Of a DNA stretch of 64,000 nt, positions 24,957-33,662 are shown piece after piece. Numbering within the stretch: the stretch's first letter is position 1; the number at the start of each line of letters is the position of its first letter. The notes beneath the pieces are model-generated. The model searched no databases. It saw only the letters and a list, made by a program, of their open reading frames with translations, and was not told where the DNA came from. Source of the stretch: Vampirovibrionales bacterium (GTDB lineage Bacteria > Cyanobacteriota > Vampirovibrionia > Vampirovibrionales > Vampirovibrionaceae). The position numbers were made by a program, and so were the translations under genes. The stretch is taken from NCBI GenBank assembly GCA_016712355.1, contig JADJRF010000005.1:124001-188000 (forward strand), given 5' to 3'.

Positions 24957-26246
24957 GTGTTTTCACGTCTATTATCAACAGTCTTAATCATCTATTTTTT
25001 GGCAATTCCAGCTTTTGCAGAATCGTTGACGCTGGAGCAAGCCATTGACACCGCCATCCAAAACAATCCCCAATTGAAGGCAGCCAAAGCCAGACTAGGG
25101 GTGAGCGATGCCGAAATTAAAACAGCGGGTGCCCGTCCCAACCCGATGGTTGTTTCTGACAATGGGATTGCCGAAGATACTTATCGAGCCGGGATTGAGC
25201 AAACTATTGAACTGGGCGGCAAGCGGCGCAAAAGAATTGCCGTGGCCAAAGCCCAATTGACCGTGGTTCAAAGCGAGATTGATCAGGCATGGTTGGAACT
25301 CAGAGCCAACGTCAGAAGAGCCTATACTCGTCTGTATTTGACCCAGGAACAGCAGAAAGCCCTTGAGGAGATTTTATCCGGTACAGAGAAGTTATTGTCT
25401 GTTTCCCAAAAGCAGGAACAGGCCGGAGATGTTTCCCAACTGGATGTATTGCAGGCGGATATTTCCGTCGTCAATGCTAAAAATGACCTGCAAACTCTGG
25501 TCAATCAAAGGGTGGAAGCAAGAAATCACTTAAACTCACTCTTAAACCAGCCCTTGGATACTTCGGTGGCATTGTCTCCCCCAACCTTATACCCAACGTT
25601 ATTGGAAACCCCTGCCCCATCACTTACAAAATCATCAGATGGGACGCTTCAAGCCAGTGTCGCTAAAACAGATTTTAGCCTGGATAAACTCATTGAAACG
25701 GCTTTGTCCCATCGACCGGAAATGTTGCAGAACGAGCGGCAAATGGCAGTAACTGAGAGACAACTTTCCCTGGCCAAGGTCAATCGCATTCCCAACCTTT
25801 CGTTGACGGCAGGCCCGGATATTGTGATTCCGGGTGGTGGAGATGAGGGAGGAAAGGCGTTCGGCGCTTTTATTATCGGAACAATGGAATTGCCTGTCTG
25901 GAATCGTCAGCAAGGGCCGATTCAAAAAGCTCTGGCAGAACAGGCGCAATTACAGCAAGAGCAAATCGTCCTCAAAAATAAAATTACGCTGGAAGTTACC
26001 AATGCCTATAACGCCTTTTATGCCAACCAGGATCGGGTGATGCGGTACGAAACGGAACTGTTCCCCAAAGCCCAGACCGTTGCGGAAAAATCCAGGCGAA
26101 GTTTTGAAGAGGGCAAGTCTTCCATTTTGATTCCCCTGCTTGCCCAGAAAGCGTATACAAATACACGGCTAGGGTATCTTCAGGCGATGATGGACTTGCA
26201 AAATGCGATCAGTGATTTGGAAAGAGCGGTAGGGACAGGATTATGA
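24957..26246 (+). CDS. czcC: Outer-membrane efflux protein (TolC/CzcC family)
   Basis: The 429-aa protein has a signal peptide (LSTVLIIYFLAIPAFAES) and two OEP repeats of long helices, with SLTLEQAIDTAIQNNPQLKAAKARLGVSDAEI at the start, as in CzcC/CusC relatives. It forms the trimeric outer-membrane duct of the CzcCBA tripartite pump. The start is GTG at 24957, 8 nt after AGAAGGAGG. Its TGA overlaps the czcB ATG by four bases (ATGA). Confidence 0.9.
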   Translation: MFSRLLSTVLIIYFLAIPAFAESLTLEQAIDTAIQNNPQLKAAKARLGVSDAEIKTAGARPNPMVVSDNGIAEDTYRAGIEQTIELGGKRRKRIAVAKAQLTVVQSEIDQAWLELRANVRRAYTRLYLTQEQQKALEEILSGTEKLLSVSQKQEQAGDVSQLDVLQADISVVNAKNDLQTLVNQRVEARNHLNSLLNQPLDTSVALSPPTLYPTLLETPAPSLTKSSDGTLQASVAKTDFSLDKLIETALSHRPEMLQNERQMAVTERQLSLAKVNRIPNLSLTAGPDIVIPGGGDEGGKAFGAFIIGTMELPVWNRQQGPIQKALAEQAQLQQEQIVLKNKITLEVTNAYNAFYANQDRVMRYETELFPKAQTVAEKSRRSFEEGKSSILIPLLAQKAYTNTRLGYLQAMMDLQNAISDLERAVGTGL

Positions 26247-27451
26247 AAAAACAAATATTGCTTCTAGTGATGATGGCTACTATCGTTGGATTGAGTGGAT
26301 GTGCGTCAGAAAAGAAGGAAGAAGCGGAAGGGCATTTGTCCGATGTAATCGAAATCAGTGCCGATGCCGTTAAAAATGCCTCGATTCAAACCCTGACCGT
26401 GACAGAGAAAGCGGCCAGCGGTCAGCTTGGAAGTGTTGCGGAAATCCGTGCCAACGAAAACCGAGTGTTTCATATCAACCCGCCGATTCCCGGTCGCGTG
26501 GTAGAAGATCGGGTGTTGCTGGGCGATGTGGTGAAACAAGGCCAAGTGGTGGCGATACTCCAAAATGTGGAAGTCGCCAAGGTGAATGCCGAATTTATTC
26601 ACCAGCTTCACCAGAACGAGGTGGATGCCCGGCAAGCCAGAACCAGACTGGGGCTGGCCAAAAAGAATCTGGATCGTGAAAAGAAATTGCTCGAAGAAGG
26701 AATCAGCCCTCGTAAAGACTATATTCAAGCGGAGGCGGATTACCAATTGGCGCAATCGGAGATGGAAGGATTGCAAGAGCATGCCGTTCATATCAAGTCC
26801 GAAGCCAAAGCGTTATTGGGTGCTTATGGCAGCCGTTTAGGAAACGTCCATTCGGAACGAATTAACAGTAGCAGTGCTTTGACAAGTCCCCGCTCCGGCA
26901 TTGTCACTAAAAAGAATGTGGTGGCCGGGGATATGGTTAATCCCGAAGAAACCTTATATGAAGTGGCGGATTTAAATCAAGTCTGGTTGGATATTACCCT
27001 ATACCCCAAGGACATCGAACGGGTGAAACTGGCTCAGAAAGTCACGTTTACCAGTGATGCCATCCCTGGAAAGACATTCTCCGGGGTTATCAATTACCTG
27101 CAACCCGCCGCTTCGGAAACCAGCCAAACGTTTGTTGCCAGAGTCTTCCTGGACAACCCTGGCCTTATCTTAAAGCCGGGTTTGTTGGGACAGGCCGTTA
27201 TTCAAACGGAAGCTCACGAACCGCAAGCATTTATACCGGAAGCGGCTGTTCAAACCTACGGCAAGGAAACCTTTGTGTTTCTGGTTAAAGGAGAAGGCAA
27301 ATTCCAGAAACGAACGGTGGAACTGGGTGACAAGGTGGCTGGCGGCTACTTGGTGGAAAGCGGTCTTGCAGCCGGTGATAAGGTTGTTGGAAAAGGCAGC
27401 TTTACTCTGAAAGCCGAGATGCTGAAAAGCCAGTTTGCGGAAGAGGAATAA
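26243..27451 (+). CDS. czcB: Periplasmic adaptor lipoprotein (CzcB family)
   Basis: The 402-aa protein has a lipoprotein signal (LLLVMMATIVGLSGC, lipobox LSGC). It continues as a membrane-fusion protein: a barrel-sandwich half with NPPIPGRVVEDRVLLGDVVKQGQVV, an alpha-hairpin rich in Gln/Ala/Glu, and the second lipoyl half LTSPRSGIVTKKNVVAGDMV. It bridges the CzcA pump and CzcC duct. I see no N-terminal His-rich metal-binding extension. It is translationally coupled to both neighbours. Confidence 0.9.
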   Translation: MKKQILLLVMMATIVGLSGCASEKKEEAEGHLSDVIEISADAVKNASIQTLTVTEKAASGQLGSVAEIRANENRVFHINPPIPGRVVEDRVLLGDVVKQGQVVAILQNVEVAKVNAEFIHQLHQNEVDARQARTRLGLAKKNLDREKKLLEEGISPRKDYIQAEADYQLAQSEMEGLQEHAVHIKSEAKALLGAYGSRLGNVHSERINSSSALTSPRSGIVTKKNVVAGDMVNPEETLYEVADLNQVWLDITLYPKDIERVKLAQKVTFTSDAIPGKTFSGVINYLQPAASETSQTFVARVFLDNPGLILKPGLLGQAVIQTEAHEPQAFIPEAAVQTYGKETFVFLVKGEGKFQKRTVELGDKVAGGYLVESGLAAGDKVVGKGSFTLKAEMLKSQFAEEE

Positions 27452-27454
27452 CCG

Positions 27455-30400
27455 ATGGAAAACTTTCTCTCAAGCCTCATTAAACAACGGCTTTTAATCT
27501 GCATTGTCTTTTTCCTGTGCATTCTTGGCGGCGTGATTTCCTTTAAAAATCTGCCCATCGATGCCTTTCCCGATCTCACCAACAATCAAGTTCAGGTTCT
27601 GACCGAAGCGCCTGGAATGGCTCCGGTTGAAGCGGAACAATTGGTGACGGTTCCTATTGAATCCATTATGAATGGTCTCCCAAAAGTGGCAGAGGTTCGC
27701 TCTATTTCCAAGTTTGGGCTGTCCGTCGTCACGGTAGTCTTTGAAGACAATGTGGATACTTATTTTGCAAGACAGTTAGTAAACGAACGACTGCAAAGCG
27801 CCAAGTCCCGCTTGCCGGACAATATCAACCCGGAACTGGGGCCAATCACCACCGGGATGGGTGAAATTTATCAGTATGTGGTGGAAGGTCACGGCTATTC
27901 AGCAACAGACTTGAAGACACTGCATGATTGGGAAATCAAGTATCAGCTTCGCACCGTGCCGGGTGTCAATGAAATCAATACCTGGGGTGGCTTTACCCAG
28001 GAATATCAGGTGACGGTCTTCCCGGAAAAGCTGATGCAGTTCGGCTTAACGATGAATGATGTATTTGAGGCGCTTAAAAATAACAACGATAATTTTAGCG
28101 GCGGGATTATTGAACACCATTCGGAGCAATACATTGTTCGGGGCTTGGGGCGCATCAATAGCCTGGAAGATATCGGCAATATTCTGATTAAAAAACAGGG
28201 AGAAGCGCCGATCCCTATCAATCAGGTGGCCCGGCTGGAATACGGGAAAGCCCTTCGCCAAGGGGCTGTCACCAAGGACGGCATGGGAGAAGTTGTTACC
28301 GGCATTGTGATGATGCTCAAGGGAGAAAACAGCCGTGAGGTGATTGAACGAGTCAAAGAGAAGATGGCGGAAATCAAGAAGGGTCTCCCGGAAGGGATTC
28401 ATCTTCACGCTTTTTATGACCAGACCCAGTTGGTAGAGCAAACCATCAAGACCGTCGAAACCAACTTGATAGAGGGCGGCATGCTGGTCATCGTGGTGTT
28501 GCTGGTGATGCTGGGCAATCTTCGGGCAGCTTTGATTGTGGCATCCGTCATTCCTATTTCCATGATGTTTTCGTTTATGGGAATGAAAGCCTTGGGCCTC
28601 AGCGCCAACATTATGAGCTTGGGGGCCATCGACTTCGGGATGATTGTGGATGGTTCTATCGTGATGGTGGAAAACACGGTACGAAAGCTCTCTCACCCGG
28701 ATAACCCCAAGTCGTCAACGTTTGAGGTTATTCAAGATTCTTTAAAGGAAATGGCCCGACCTATTCTGTTCGGGATTTTAATCATCACCGTGGTTTATAT
28801 GCCCATCCTGGCCCTGGAGGGGATGGAGTACAAGATGTTCTCCCCGATGGTGTTCACTGTCTGCTTCGCTCTGTTGGGGTCTCTCATCACGGCAATGACC
28901 CTGGTTCCGGTTTTGTGCAGTTTCTTTCTCAAAGGGAAGGTGACGGAAAAAGAAAGCTTTGTTATCAAGGCGGTTCGTGAACCTTATTTGAAACTGTTGG
29001 ATAAAGCTTTGAACAACCGACAAAAGACGGTTGGCATTGCGGTTATTCTGTTTGTTCTTACGATGGCTTCACTCCCGTTTATGGGTACTGAATTTGTACC
29101 GGAATTGGATGAAGGGGATTTGATTATTGAAGTACGGAATATCCCCAGCATTTCATTGAATGAAGCAACGGTCGTCAGCACTCGCATTGAGAAAGTGGTC
29201 AAGCAAGTACCGGAAGTCGTCACTGTTGTTTCTAAAACTGGACGGCCAGACTTGGCAACTGACCCAATGGGTGTGTATCAAACCGATGTCTATGTCATGC
29301 TCAAACCCAAAAATCAGTGGTCTTGGGGACGCACCAAGGAGAATATCGTTGAGGAACTGTCGGAGCGGCTCAATCAGAATATACCGGGAACCAGTTTCAA
29401 CTTTACCCAGCCCATTGCCATGCGGGTGGATGAATTGGTCTCCGGGGTGCGCTCCGATATTGCCGTTAAGCTATTTGGCGATGACATCAACATCCTGATG
29501 GCTAAAGCGAGTGAGATTGAAAAAGTGGTTCGGACAGTTAAAGGCGTTGCTGATTTACAAGTTGAAAAACTGTCTGGGAGCGGCCAGTTGTTGATTACAC
29601 CGGATCGTCAGAAGATGGCCCGGTATGGGGTCAACATTGCTGATATTCGGATATTGGTGGAAACAGCGATTTTGGGAACGCCGGTGTCAGAAGTGCTGGA
29701 TGGGAAAAAGCGGTTTACTCTTCGAGTCAAATTCCCTGAAGGCAGTTCCATTGAACCGGAAGCGATTGAACGTCTGTTGATTGAAACAGCCAATGGCCCT
29801 AGAATTCCTTTGGCCCAGGTTGCAAAGGTAGAAATTGGACAGGGTTTGGAAGTCGTGAACCGGGAATTTGGCCAACGGCGAATCATTGTCCAATCCAATG
29901 TCCGGGGACGAGATATTGGGTCTTTCGTGAAAGAAGGCCAGGAAAAAATCGAAAAGGCCGTCAAGCTCCCGCCAGGATATTACATTGAATGGGGTGGGCA
30001 GTTTGAGAACCAGCAACGGGCGATGAACAAGCTGATGCTGGTAGTCCCCTTGTCCATCCTGATTATCTTCTTCCTGTTGATGGCTACGTTTTCCTCCTAC
30101 AAACATGCCTTACTGGTCATGCTCAATGTCCCCTTCGCCCTCATTGGCGGGGTCATTGCCCTCTGGGTACGGGGAATGTATCTTAATGTCCCGGCTTGCA
30201 TTGGGTTCATCGCCCTGTTTGGCGTCGCTGTGCTGAACGGGCTGGTTTTAGTTTCTTATATCAACCAGCTTCGAGTCGAAGGAAAAGACTTGCTGACGGC
30301 GATCCGGGAAGGCACTGAAACCCGTTTGCGCCCCGTGTTGATGACTGCTTTGGTAGCCACCCTGGGCTTTATGCCAATGGCCCTTTCCACCGGCTCCGGG

Positions 30401-30532
30401 GCAGAAGTACAAAAGCCCTTGGCTACAGTGGTCATTGGGGGATTGATTACCTCCACGTTACTGACGTTGGTTGTTTTACCCGTTATTTACAGTTGGCTCA
30501 GCGAAAAGGAAGAGGATGTTTATGGGACATGA
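27455..30532 (+). CDS. czcA: Heavy-metal RND efflux pump (CzcA family)
   Basis: The 1025-aa protein is full length for HME-RND pumps. It has the N-terminal membrane helix followed by PIDAFPDLTNNQVQVLTEAPGM, a hallmark of CzcA/CusA, the block ALGLSANIMSLGAIDFGMIVDGSIVMVEN in TM4 (DFGMIVDG carries the proton-relay acids), and a matching second half ending VVLPVIYSWLSE. It exports divalent cations such as Co, Zn, Cd or Ni by proton antiport. The acidic TM4 pattern DFGxxxDGSxxMVEN favours divalent metals over Cu/Ag, as inference. The stop overlaps the ATPase gene. Confidence 0.94.
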   Translation: MENFLSSLIKQRLLICIVFFLCILGGVISFKNLPIDAFPDLTNNQVQVLTEAPGMAPVEAEQLVTVPIESIMNGLPKVAEVRSISKFGLSVVTVVFEDNVDTYFARQLVNERLQSAKSRLPDNINPELGPITTGMGEIYQYVVEGHGYSATDLKTLHDWEIKYQLRTVPGVNEINTWGGFTQEYQVTVFPEKLMQFGLTMNDVFEALKNNNDNFSGGIIEHHSEQYIVRGLGRINSLEDIGNILIKKQGEAPIPINQVARLEYGKALRQGAVTKDGMGEVVTGIVMMLKGENSREVIERVKEKMAEIKKGLPEGIHLHAFYDQTQLVEQTIKTVETNLIEGGMLVIVVLLVMLGNLRAALIVASVIPISMMFSFMGMKALGLSANIMSLGAIDFGMIVDGSIVMVENTVRKLSHPDNPKSSTFEVIQDSLKEMARPILFGILIITVVYMPILALEGMEYKMFSPMVFTVCFALLGSLITAMTLVPVLCSFFLKGKVTEKESFVIKAVREPYLKLLDKALNNRQKTVGIAVILFVLTMASLPFMGTEFVPELDEGDLIIEVRNIPSISLNEATVVSTRIEKVVKQVPEVVTVVSKTGRPDLATDPMGVYQTDVYVMLKPKNQWSWGRTKENIVEELSERLNQNIPGTSFNFTQPIAMRVDELVSGVRSDIAVKLFGDDINILMAKASEIEKVVRTVKGVADLQVEKLSGSGQLLITPDRQKMARYGVNIADIRILVETAILGTPVSEVLDGKKRFTLRVKFPEGSSIEPEAIERLLIETANGPRIPLAQVAKVEIGQGLEVVNREFGQRRIIVQSNVRGRDIGSFVKEGQEKIEKAVKLPPGYYIEWGGQFENQQRAMNKLMLVVPLSILIIFFLLMATFSSYKHALLVMLNVPFALIGGVIALWVRGMYLNVPACIGFIALFGVAVLNGLVLVSYINQLRVEGKDLLTAIREGTETRLRPVLMTALVATLGFMPMALSTGSGAEVQKPLATVVIGGLITSTLLTLVVLPVIYSWLSEKEEDVYGT

Positions 30533-32444
30533 TGTAACTGGTAAAGAAGGCTTTGAAGGTCGGTGGTTTAACCATCCTGTTTTGCGAAATACCCTTTTAG
30601 CAACGCTTTTAACTGGTATTGCCTACGCTTTGGCTCACACGGAAACAATCTCCCCTACTGTTGAAAAAGTTTTATTTGGCATTGCTATTTTAGTGGGAGG
30701 TTATCACTGGGCGCGGGAAGGCATTGAGGAGTTATTCGAGTGCCGGGAAATCGGCATTGAGATTTTGATGATGGCTGCCACTATCGGAGCAGTCGCGTTA
30801 AATATGTGGGATGAAGCGGCCTTTCTAGTGGTGCTGTATGGAGCCGCCGAAGGCTTGGAGGAATATACCTTTGCCAAAACACGCGCTTCGATCCGAAAGC
30901 TGCTGGACTTGGCTCCCAAGGAAGCCCGTATTCGGCAAGATGGCAATGAAGTCATGGTGCCTGCCGAAAGTCTGAAGATTGGAGATGTATTTATCGTCAA
31001 ACCGGGCGAATCAATCCCAACGGACGGTCTTATTCTTCAAGGCCGATCCAGCATCAACGAATCACCAGTAACGGGAGAGTCTGTGCCGGTTGAAAAAGAA
31101 ACAGGAGCAAAGGTCTTTACGGCAACCATCAATTATGATGGTGTTCTGGAAATACAAGCGACCACAGATTACCAGAACAATACGCTTTCCAAGATGGTTC
31201 ACATGGTGGAAGAGGCGAGGGAACAAAAAGGGAAATCCCAGCTATTCATTGACGCCTTTGGGCAGAAGTACACCCCTGCCGTTCTAGTGGTAGCCATTCT
31301 GCTGTTGATCATTCCCCCCTTGCTAGGTGCATCCTTTCAATTCTGGGCTACTAAAGCCGTGGTATTGCTAGTGGCTGCTGCCCCCTGTGCTTTGGTTATG
31401 TCTACCCCTGTTGCCATTGCCACTGGTATTGGTGTGGCTGGAAAGCATGGCGTTTTGATTAAAGGCGGTATGCATCTGGAGAATCTGGGCAAGCTAAAAG
31501 CCGTGGCCTTTGACAAGACCGGGACGTTGACCCAAGGAAAGCCCCAGGTATCAGATGTGGTTGTACTGGAAGGTGATGAAGCACAGCTTCTTCAGATTGC
31601 TTACAGTCTGGAAAAATATTCCACCCATCCGCTGGCCAAAGCCGTCGTGGAAAAAGCCAAGGCTATGGCTGTTGAAGCCGTTGATGTTACCAATTTCCGC
31701 TCTCTTACCGGGGCTGGGGTTCACGGGCAAATTGGCCAGGATGTGTTTTACATCGGTAAGCCCAAGCTCTTTGAAGAATTGGGATTAAAACCCAATCATC
31801 AAGTGGAAGTCCTGGAAAATGCAGGGAAGACTGTGGTTCTGGTGGGAACCCAAGAGAAAATTATCGGGATTATCGGTATCCAGGATCAGGTTCGGGCGGA
31901 ATCGCAAGCAGTCATCCAACGGCTTCACAAGATGGGAGTGAAGGTTGCCATGTTGACGGGTGACAACGCCCTGGCTGCTCAGGCTATTGCCAAACAATTG
32001 GGCATTGATGACGTGCGGGCGGACTTGAAACCAGAAGACAAGATCAAAGCCGTTGAAGAGTTGGAGAGCAAGTATGGCCCGGTAGCAATGGTGGGAGATG
32101 GAATTAACGATGCGCCTGCTCTAGCCAGAGCGACGGTGGGAATAGCAATGGGTACTGCTGGAACTGATGCAGCTATTGAAGCGGCAGATACGGCTTTGAT
32201 GGGGGATGACCTGAGTAAAGTGGTTTATGCCATCTCCCTTGGCCAAAAATCTCGCCGGATTGGCACACAGAATATTGTTTTCTCACTCGTCCTGCTGGCA
32301 GTGATGATTCCAGCGGCCTTGATGGGTCTTTTAAGCGTTGCTGGGGCCGTCATCTATCACGAAGCTTCCGAGATTCTGGCGGTTTTAAATGGCCTTCGGG
32401 TAGCAAGGCATAATGTACAAGGGTGTTGCCAACCCAACGTATAG
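30522..32444 (+). CDS. P1B-type heavy-metal ATPase with APC ion motif
   Basis: The 641-aa pump has TGES (in SPVTGESVPVEKE), the phosphorylation site DKTGT at residue 331, GDGINDAPAL, and six to eight membrane helices, but no N-terminal Cys-rich metal domain. The ion motif in the sixth helix is A287-P288-C289 instead of CPC, and the last helices contain HEASEILAVLNGLR. HE in this place and lack of a metal domain resemble P1B-4 (Co/Zn/Fe) pumps, which normally have SPC. It probably lifts metal to the periplasm for CzcCBA. The start at 30522 has AGGAAGAGG 6 nt upstream, and ATG 30516 is possible. Confidence 0.9.
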   Translation: MGHDVTGKEGFEGRWFNHPVLRNTLLATLLTGIAYALAHTETISPTVEKVLFGIAILVGGYHWAREGIEELFECREIGIEILMMAATIGAVALNMWDEAAFLVVLYGAAEGLEEYTFAKTRASIRKLLDLAPKEARIRQDGNEVMVPAESLKIGDVFIVKPGESIPTDGLILQGRSSINESPVTGESVPVEKETGAKVFTATINYDGVLEIQATTDYQNNTLSKMVHMVEEAREQKGKSQLFIDAFGQKYTPAVLVVAILLLIIPPLLGASFQFWATKAVVLLVAAAPCALVMSTPVAIATGIGVAGKHGVLIKGGMHLENLGKLKAVAFDKTGTLTQGKPQVSDVVVLEGDEAQLLQIAYSLEKYSTHPLAKAVVEKAKAMAVEAVDVTNFRSLTGAGVHGQIGQDVFYIGKPKLFEELGLKPNHQVEVLENAGKTVVLVGTQEKIIGIIGIQDQVRAESQAVIQRLHKMGVKVAMLTGDNALAAQAIAKQLGIDDVRADLKPEDKIKAVEELESKYGPVAMVGDGINDAPALARATVGIAMGTAGTDAAIEAADTALMGDDLSKVVYAISLGQKSRRIGTQNIVFSLVLLAVMIPAALMGLLSVAGAVIYHEASEILAVLNGLRVARHNVQGCCQPNV

Positions 32445-32478
32445 ACTATTGCGATTAAACTGAGGAGTGTCAGAAATC

Positions 32479-32521
32479 AGAAAAGCCTCTCTGTGAGGGG
32501 CTTTTCTCTGTTTTTTTCTTT
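32479..32521 (+). terminator. Terminator of the metal-efflux operon
   Basis: AGAAAAGCC and GGGCTTTTCT form a long stem around TCTCTGTGAG, followed by TGTTTTTTTCTTT. The distance of 34 nt from the ATPase stop fits the end of the operon. The stem bottom is A-rich on one arm and T-rich on the other. Confidence 0.9.
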
Positions 32522-32560
32522 AAAGTGAGGAGTTGGCCTTTACTTCACTTTTTAAAGAAA

Positions 32561-32636
32561 TGGAGCGGAGGACGGGGCTCGAACCCGCAACCTTCTGCTT
32601 GGAAGGCAGAAGCTCTACCAATTGAGCTACCTCCGC
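32561..32636 (-). tRNA. tRNA-Gly(UCC), element-borne, CCA encoded
   Basis: The gene reads leftwards. Acceptor GCGGAGG pairs with CCTCCGC. The D-arm is GCTC-AATTGGTA-GAGC, the anticodon arm TCTGC-CTTCCAA-GCAGA with anticodon TCC, the T-loop TTCGAGC, and CCA is encoded. The acceptor differs from the truncated host copy at 32800-32837 (GCGGGTG), but positions 27-38, TCTGCCTTCCAA, are identical. CCA encoding contrasts with the chromosomal tRNA-Asn. It probably replaces the host gene destroyed by integration. Confidence 0.95.
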
Positions 32637-32687
32637 ATCCGAATACGTCTTCCATGATAACTGGGGAGAAACTGAGGAGTCCACCTC

Positions 32688-32715
32688 TTGACGAATGTTT
32701 AAGCGGGTCTATAAT
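32688..32715 (+). promoter_or_regulatory. Strong sigma70-like promoter facing the chromosome
   Basis: TTGACG (32688-32693), a 16-nt spacer and a perfect TATAAT (32710-32715). It lies between the element's tRNA-Gly and the truncated host tRNA, reading outward across the attachment scar. The next rightward gene is the uracil-DNA glycosylase at 32949. It might also make an antisense RNA to the tRNA remnant. Confidence 0.6.
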
Positions 32716-32799
32716 GATCATGACTTGTTAGTGGAAACTCCTGTCAATACTGGGTTTTAAGGTTTCTTCCCTTCAGGGTCTTGCCTAATGGCAACATAG

Positions 32800-32837
32800 T
32801 TGGAAGGCAGATACTCTACCAACTGAGTTACACCCGC
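32800..32837 (-). pseudogene. Truncated host tRNA-Gly(UCC), nucleotides 1-38 only: attachment scar
   Basis: Read leftwards, this is a normal tRNA 5' half: acceptor GCGGGTG, TA, D-arm ACTC-AGTTGGTA-GAGT, A26, TCTGC and the full loop CTTCCAA with anticodon TCC. Sequence identity to a tRNA stops exactly after position 38; no 3' half follows. The last 12 nt equal positions 27-38 of the element tRNA-Gly and are the likely attachment core. The missing 3' half should lie at the far left end of the element. Confidence 0.85.
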
Positions 32838-32948
32838 AACAAACCACCAGTCTCTTCTTATTACAAGGCATCCGCTAACAGGTGTCAATCCATCCCTTAA
32901 ACGGGTAGAATCGCAGTTCTAAGAGCCTGTTGTCACAGGGAGTCCTCT

Positions 32949-33662
32949 ATGAGGAGCGCGTCTGAATCCGCTTCTTCAGAAGCTGAGCTCGTCCAGCTTA
33001 CCTCTGAAATTATCGCCTGCGCGCGATGCCCGCGTCTGGTAGCGTGGCGCGAGCAGGTGGCGCAAGACAAGCGTCGCCAGTTCGCGACGCAAACATACTG
33101 GGGAAAACCCGTGCCCGGCTTTGGCGATCCGCACGCGCGCCTACTCATCATTGGCCTGGCTCCAGCCGCGCACGGCGCTAATCGCACGGGACGGATATTT
33201 ACGGGCGATCGCAGCGGAGAATGGCTCTATCGCGCGCTATGGAAGGCCGGCTTCGCGAACCAAGCGGAGTCCACCCATCGTGACGACGGCCTGAAACTCA
33301 CAGATTGTTGGGTGAGCGCTGCCATACGGTGCGCGCCGCCACAAAATAAGCCTTCGCCAGATGAAATTCATGCCTGCGCGTCGTATCTCGCCCGAGAGTG
33401 GGCAGCGTTGCGCCAGGTGCGCACAATCGTCGCGCTAGGACGCGTGGCCTATGACACCGCATGGAAATTGCTCCAGGCGCCTGTCCCCAAGCCCGCCTTT
33501 GGCCATGGGCTTACGATTCAGTTCCATGATGATGGCGGCCGACGACTCATTGCTTCGTATCACCCCAGCCAGCAAAATACGTTTACAGGACGCCTGAGCG
33601 AGCCGATGTTCGATCGCGTTTTTGAAATGGCGCGAACGTCATTGCAGGCGCCTACGGCGTAA
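32949..33662 (+). CDS. Uracil-DNA glycosylase, family 5 (UDGb)
   Basis: The 237-aa repair enzyme has Fe-S cluster cysteines in CARCPRLVAWR (about 24-27), motif 1 GLAPAAHGANRTGRIF (about 74-89), in which family 5 lacks the Asp/Asn of other families, and motif 2 SYHPSQQNTFTG near residue 212. Two further Cys (in TDCWVSAAIRCAPP) complete the 4Fe-4S set. It removes uracil and deaminated purines from DNA. It is the first chromosomal gene after the element. GGGAG precedes the ATG. Its end overlaps the convergent gene by 11 nt. Confidence 0.92.
   Translation: MRSASESASSEAELVQLTSEIIACARCPRLVAWREQVAQDKRRQFATQTYWGKPVPGFGDPHARLLIIGLAPAAHGANRTGRIFTGDRSGEWLYRALWKAGFANQAESTHRDDGLKLTDCWVSAAIRCAPPQNKPSPDEIHACASYLAREWAALRQVRTIVALGRVAYDTAWKLLQAPVPKPAFGHGLTIQFHDDGGRRLIASYHPSQQNTFTGRLSEPMFDRVFEMARTSLQAPTA

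Larger units (their letters stand above)
1..32837. mobile_element. Right-hand part of an integrated T7-like prophage/element with metal-efflux cargo
   Basis: The stretch holds a minus-strand arm with ArdC and MarR-like genes, a full T7-order virion and packaging operon, and a metal-efflux operon. It ends in an intact tRNA-Gly(UCC) next to the first 38 nucleotides of a different tRNA-Gly(UCC). That broken tRNA is the expected scar of integration into a host tRNA gene, so the right end is placed at 32799/32800. The left end and any integrase lie outside the window. Base composition is clearly lower in GC than the DNA to the right, and both element tRNAs encode CCA while the chromosomal tRNA-Asn does not. 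Whether the cargo and the phage module arrived together is not shown; the cargo could be a separate insertion inside the same att boundary. Confidence 0.8.

Noticed and set aside
28046..28696. 216-aa His-rich leftward frame
   Set aside because: Antisense to the conserved membrane part of CzcA; composition reflects reverse complement of hydrophobic codons.
32525..32731. 68-aa frame with SGGRGSNPQPSAWKAEALPIE
   Set aside because: The residues are a translation across the tRNA-Gly gene, a common false gene.
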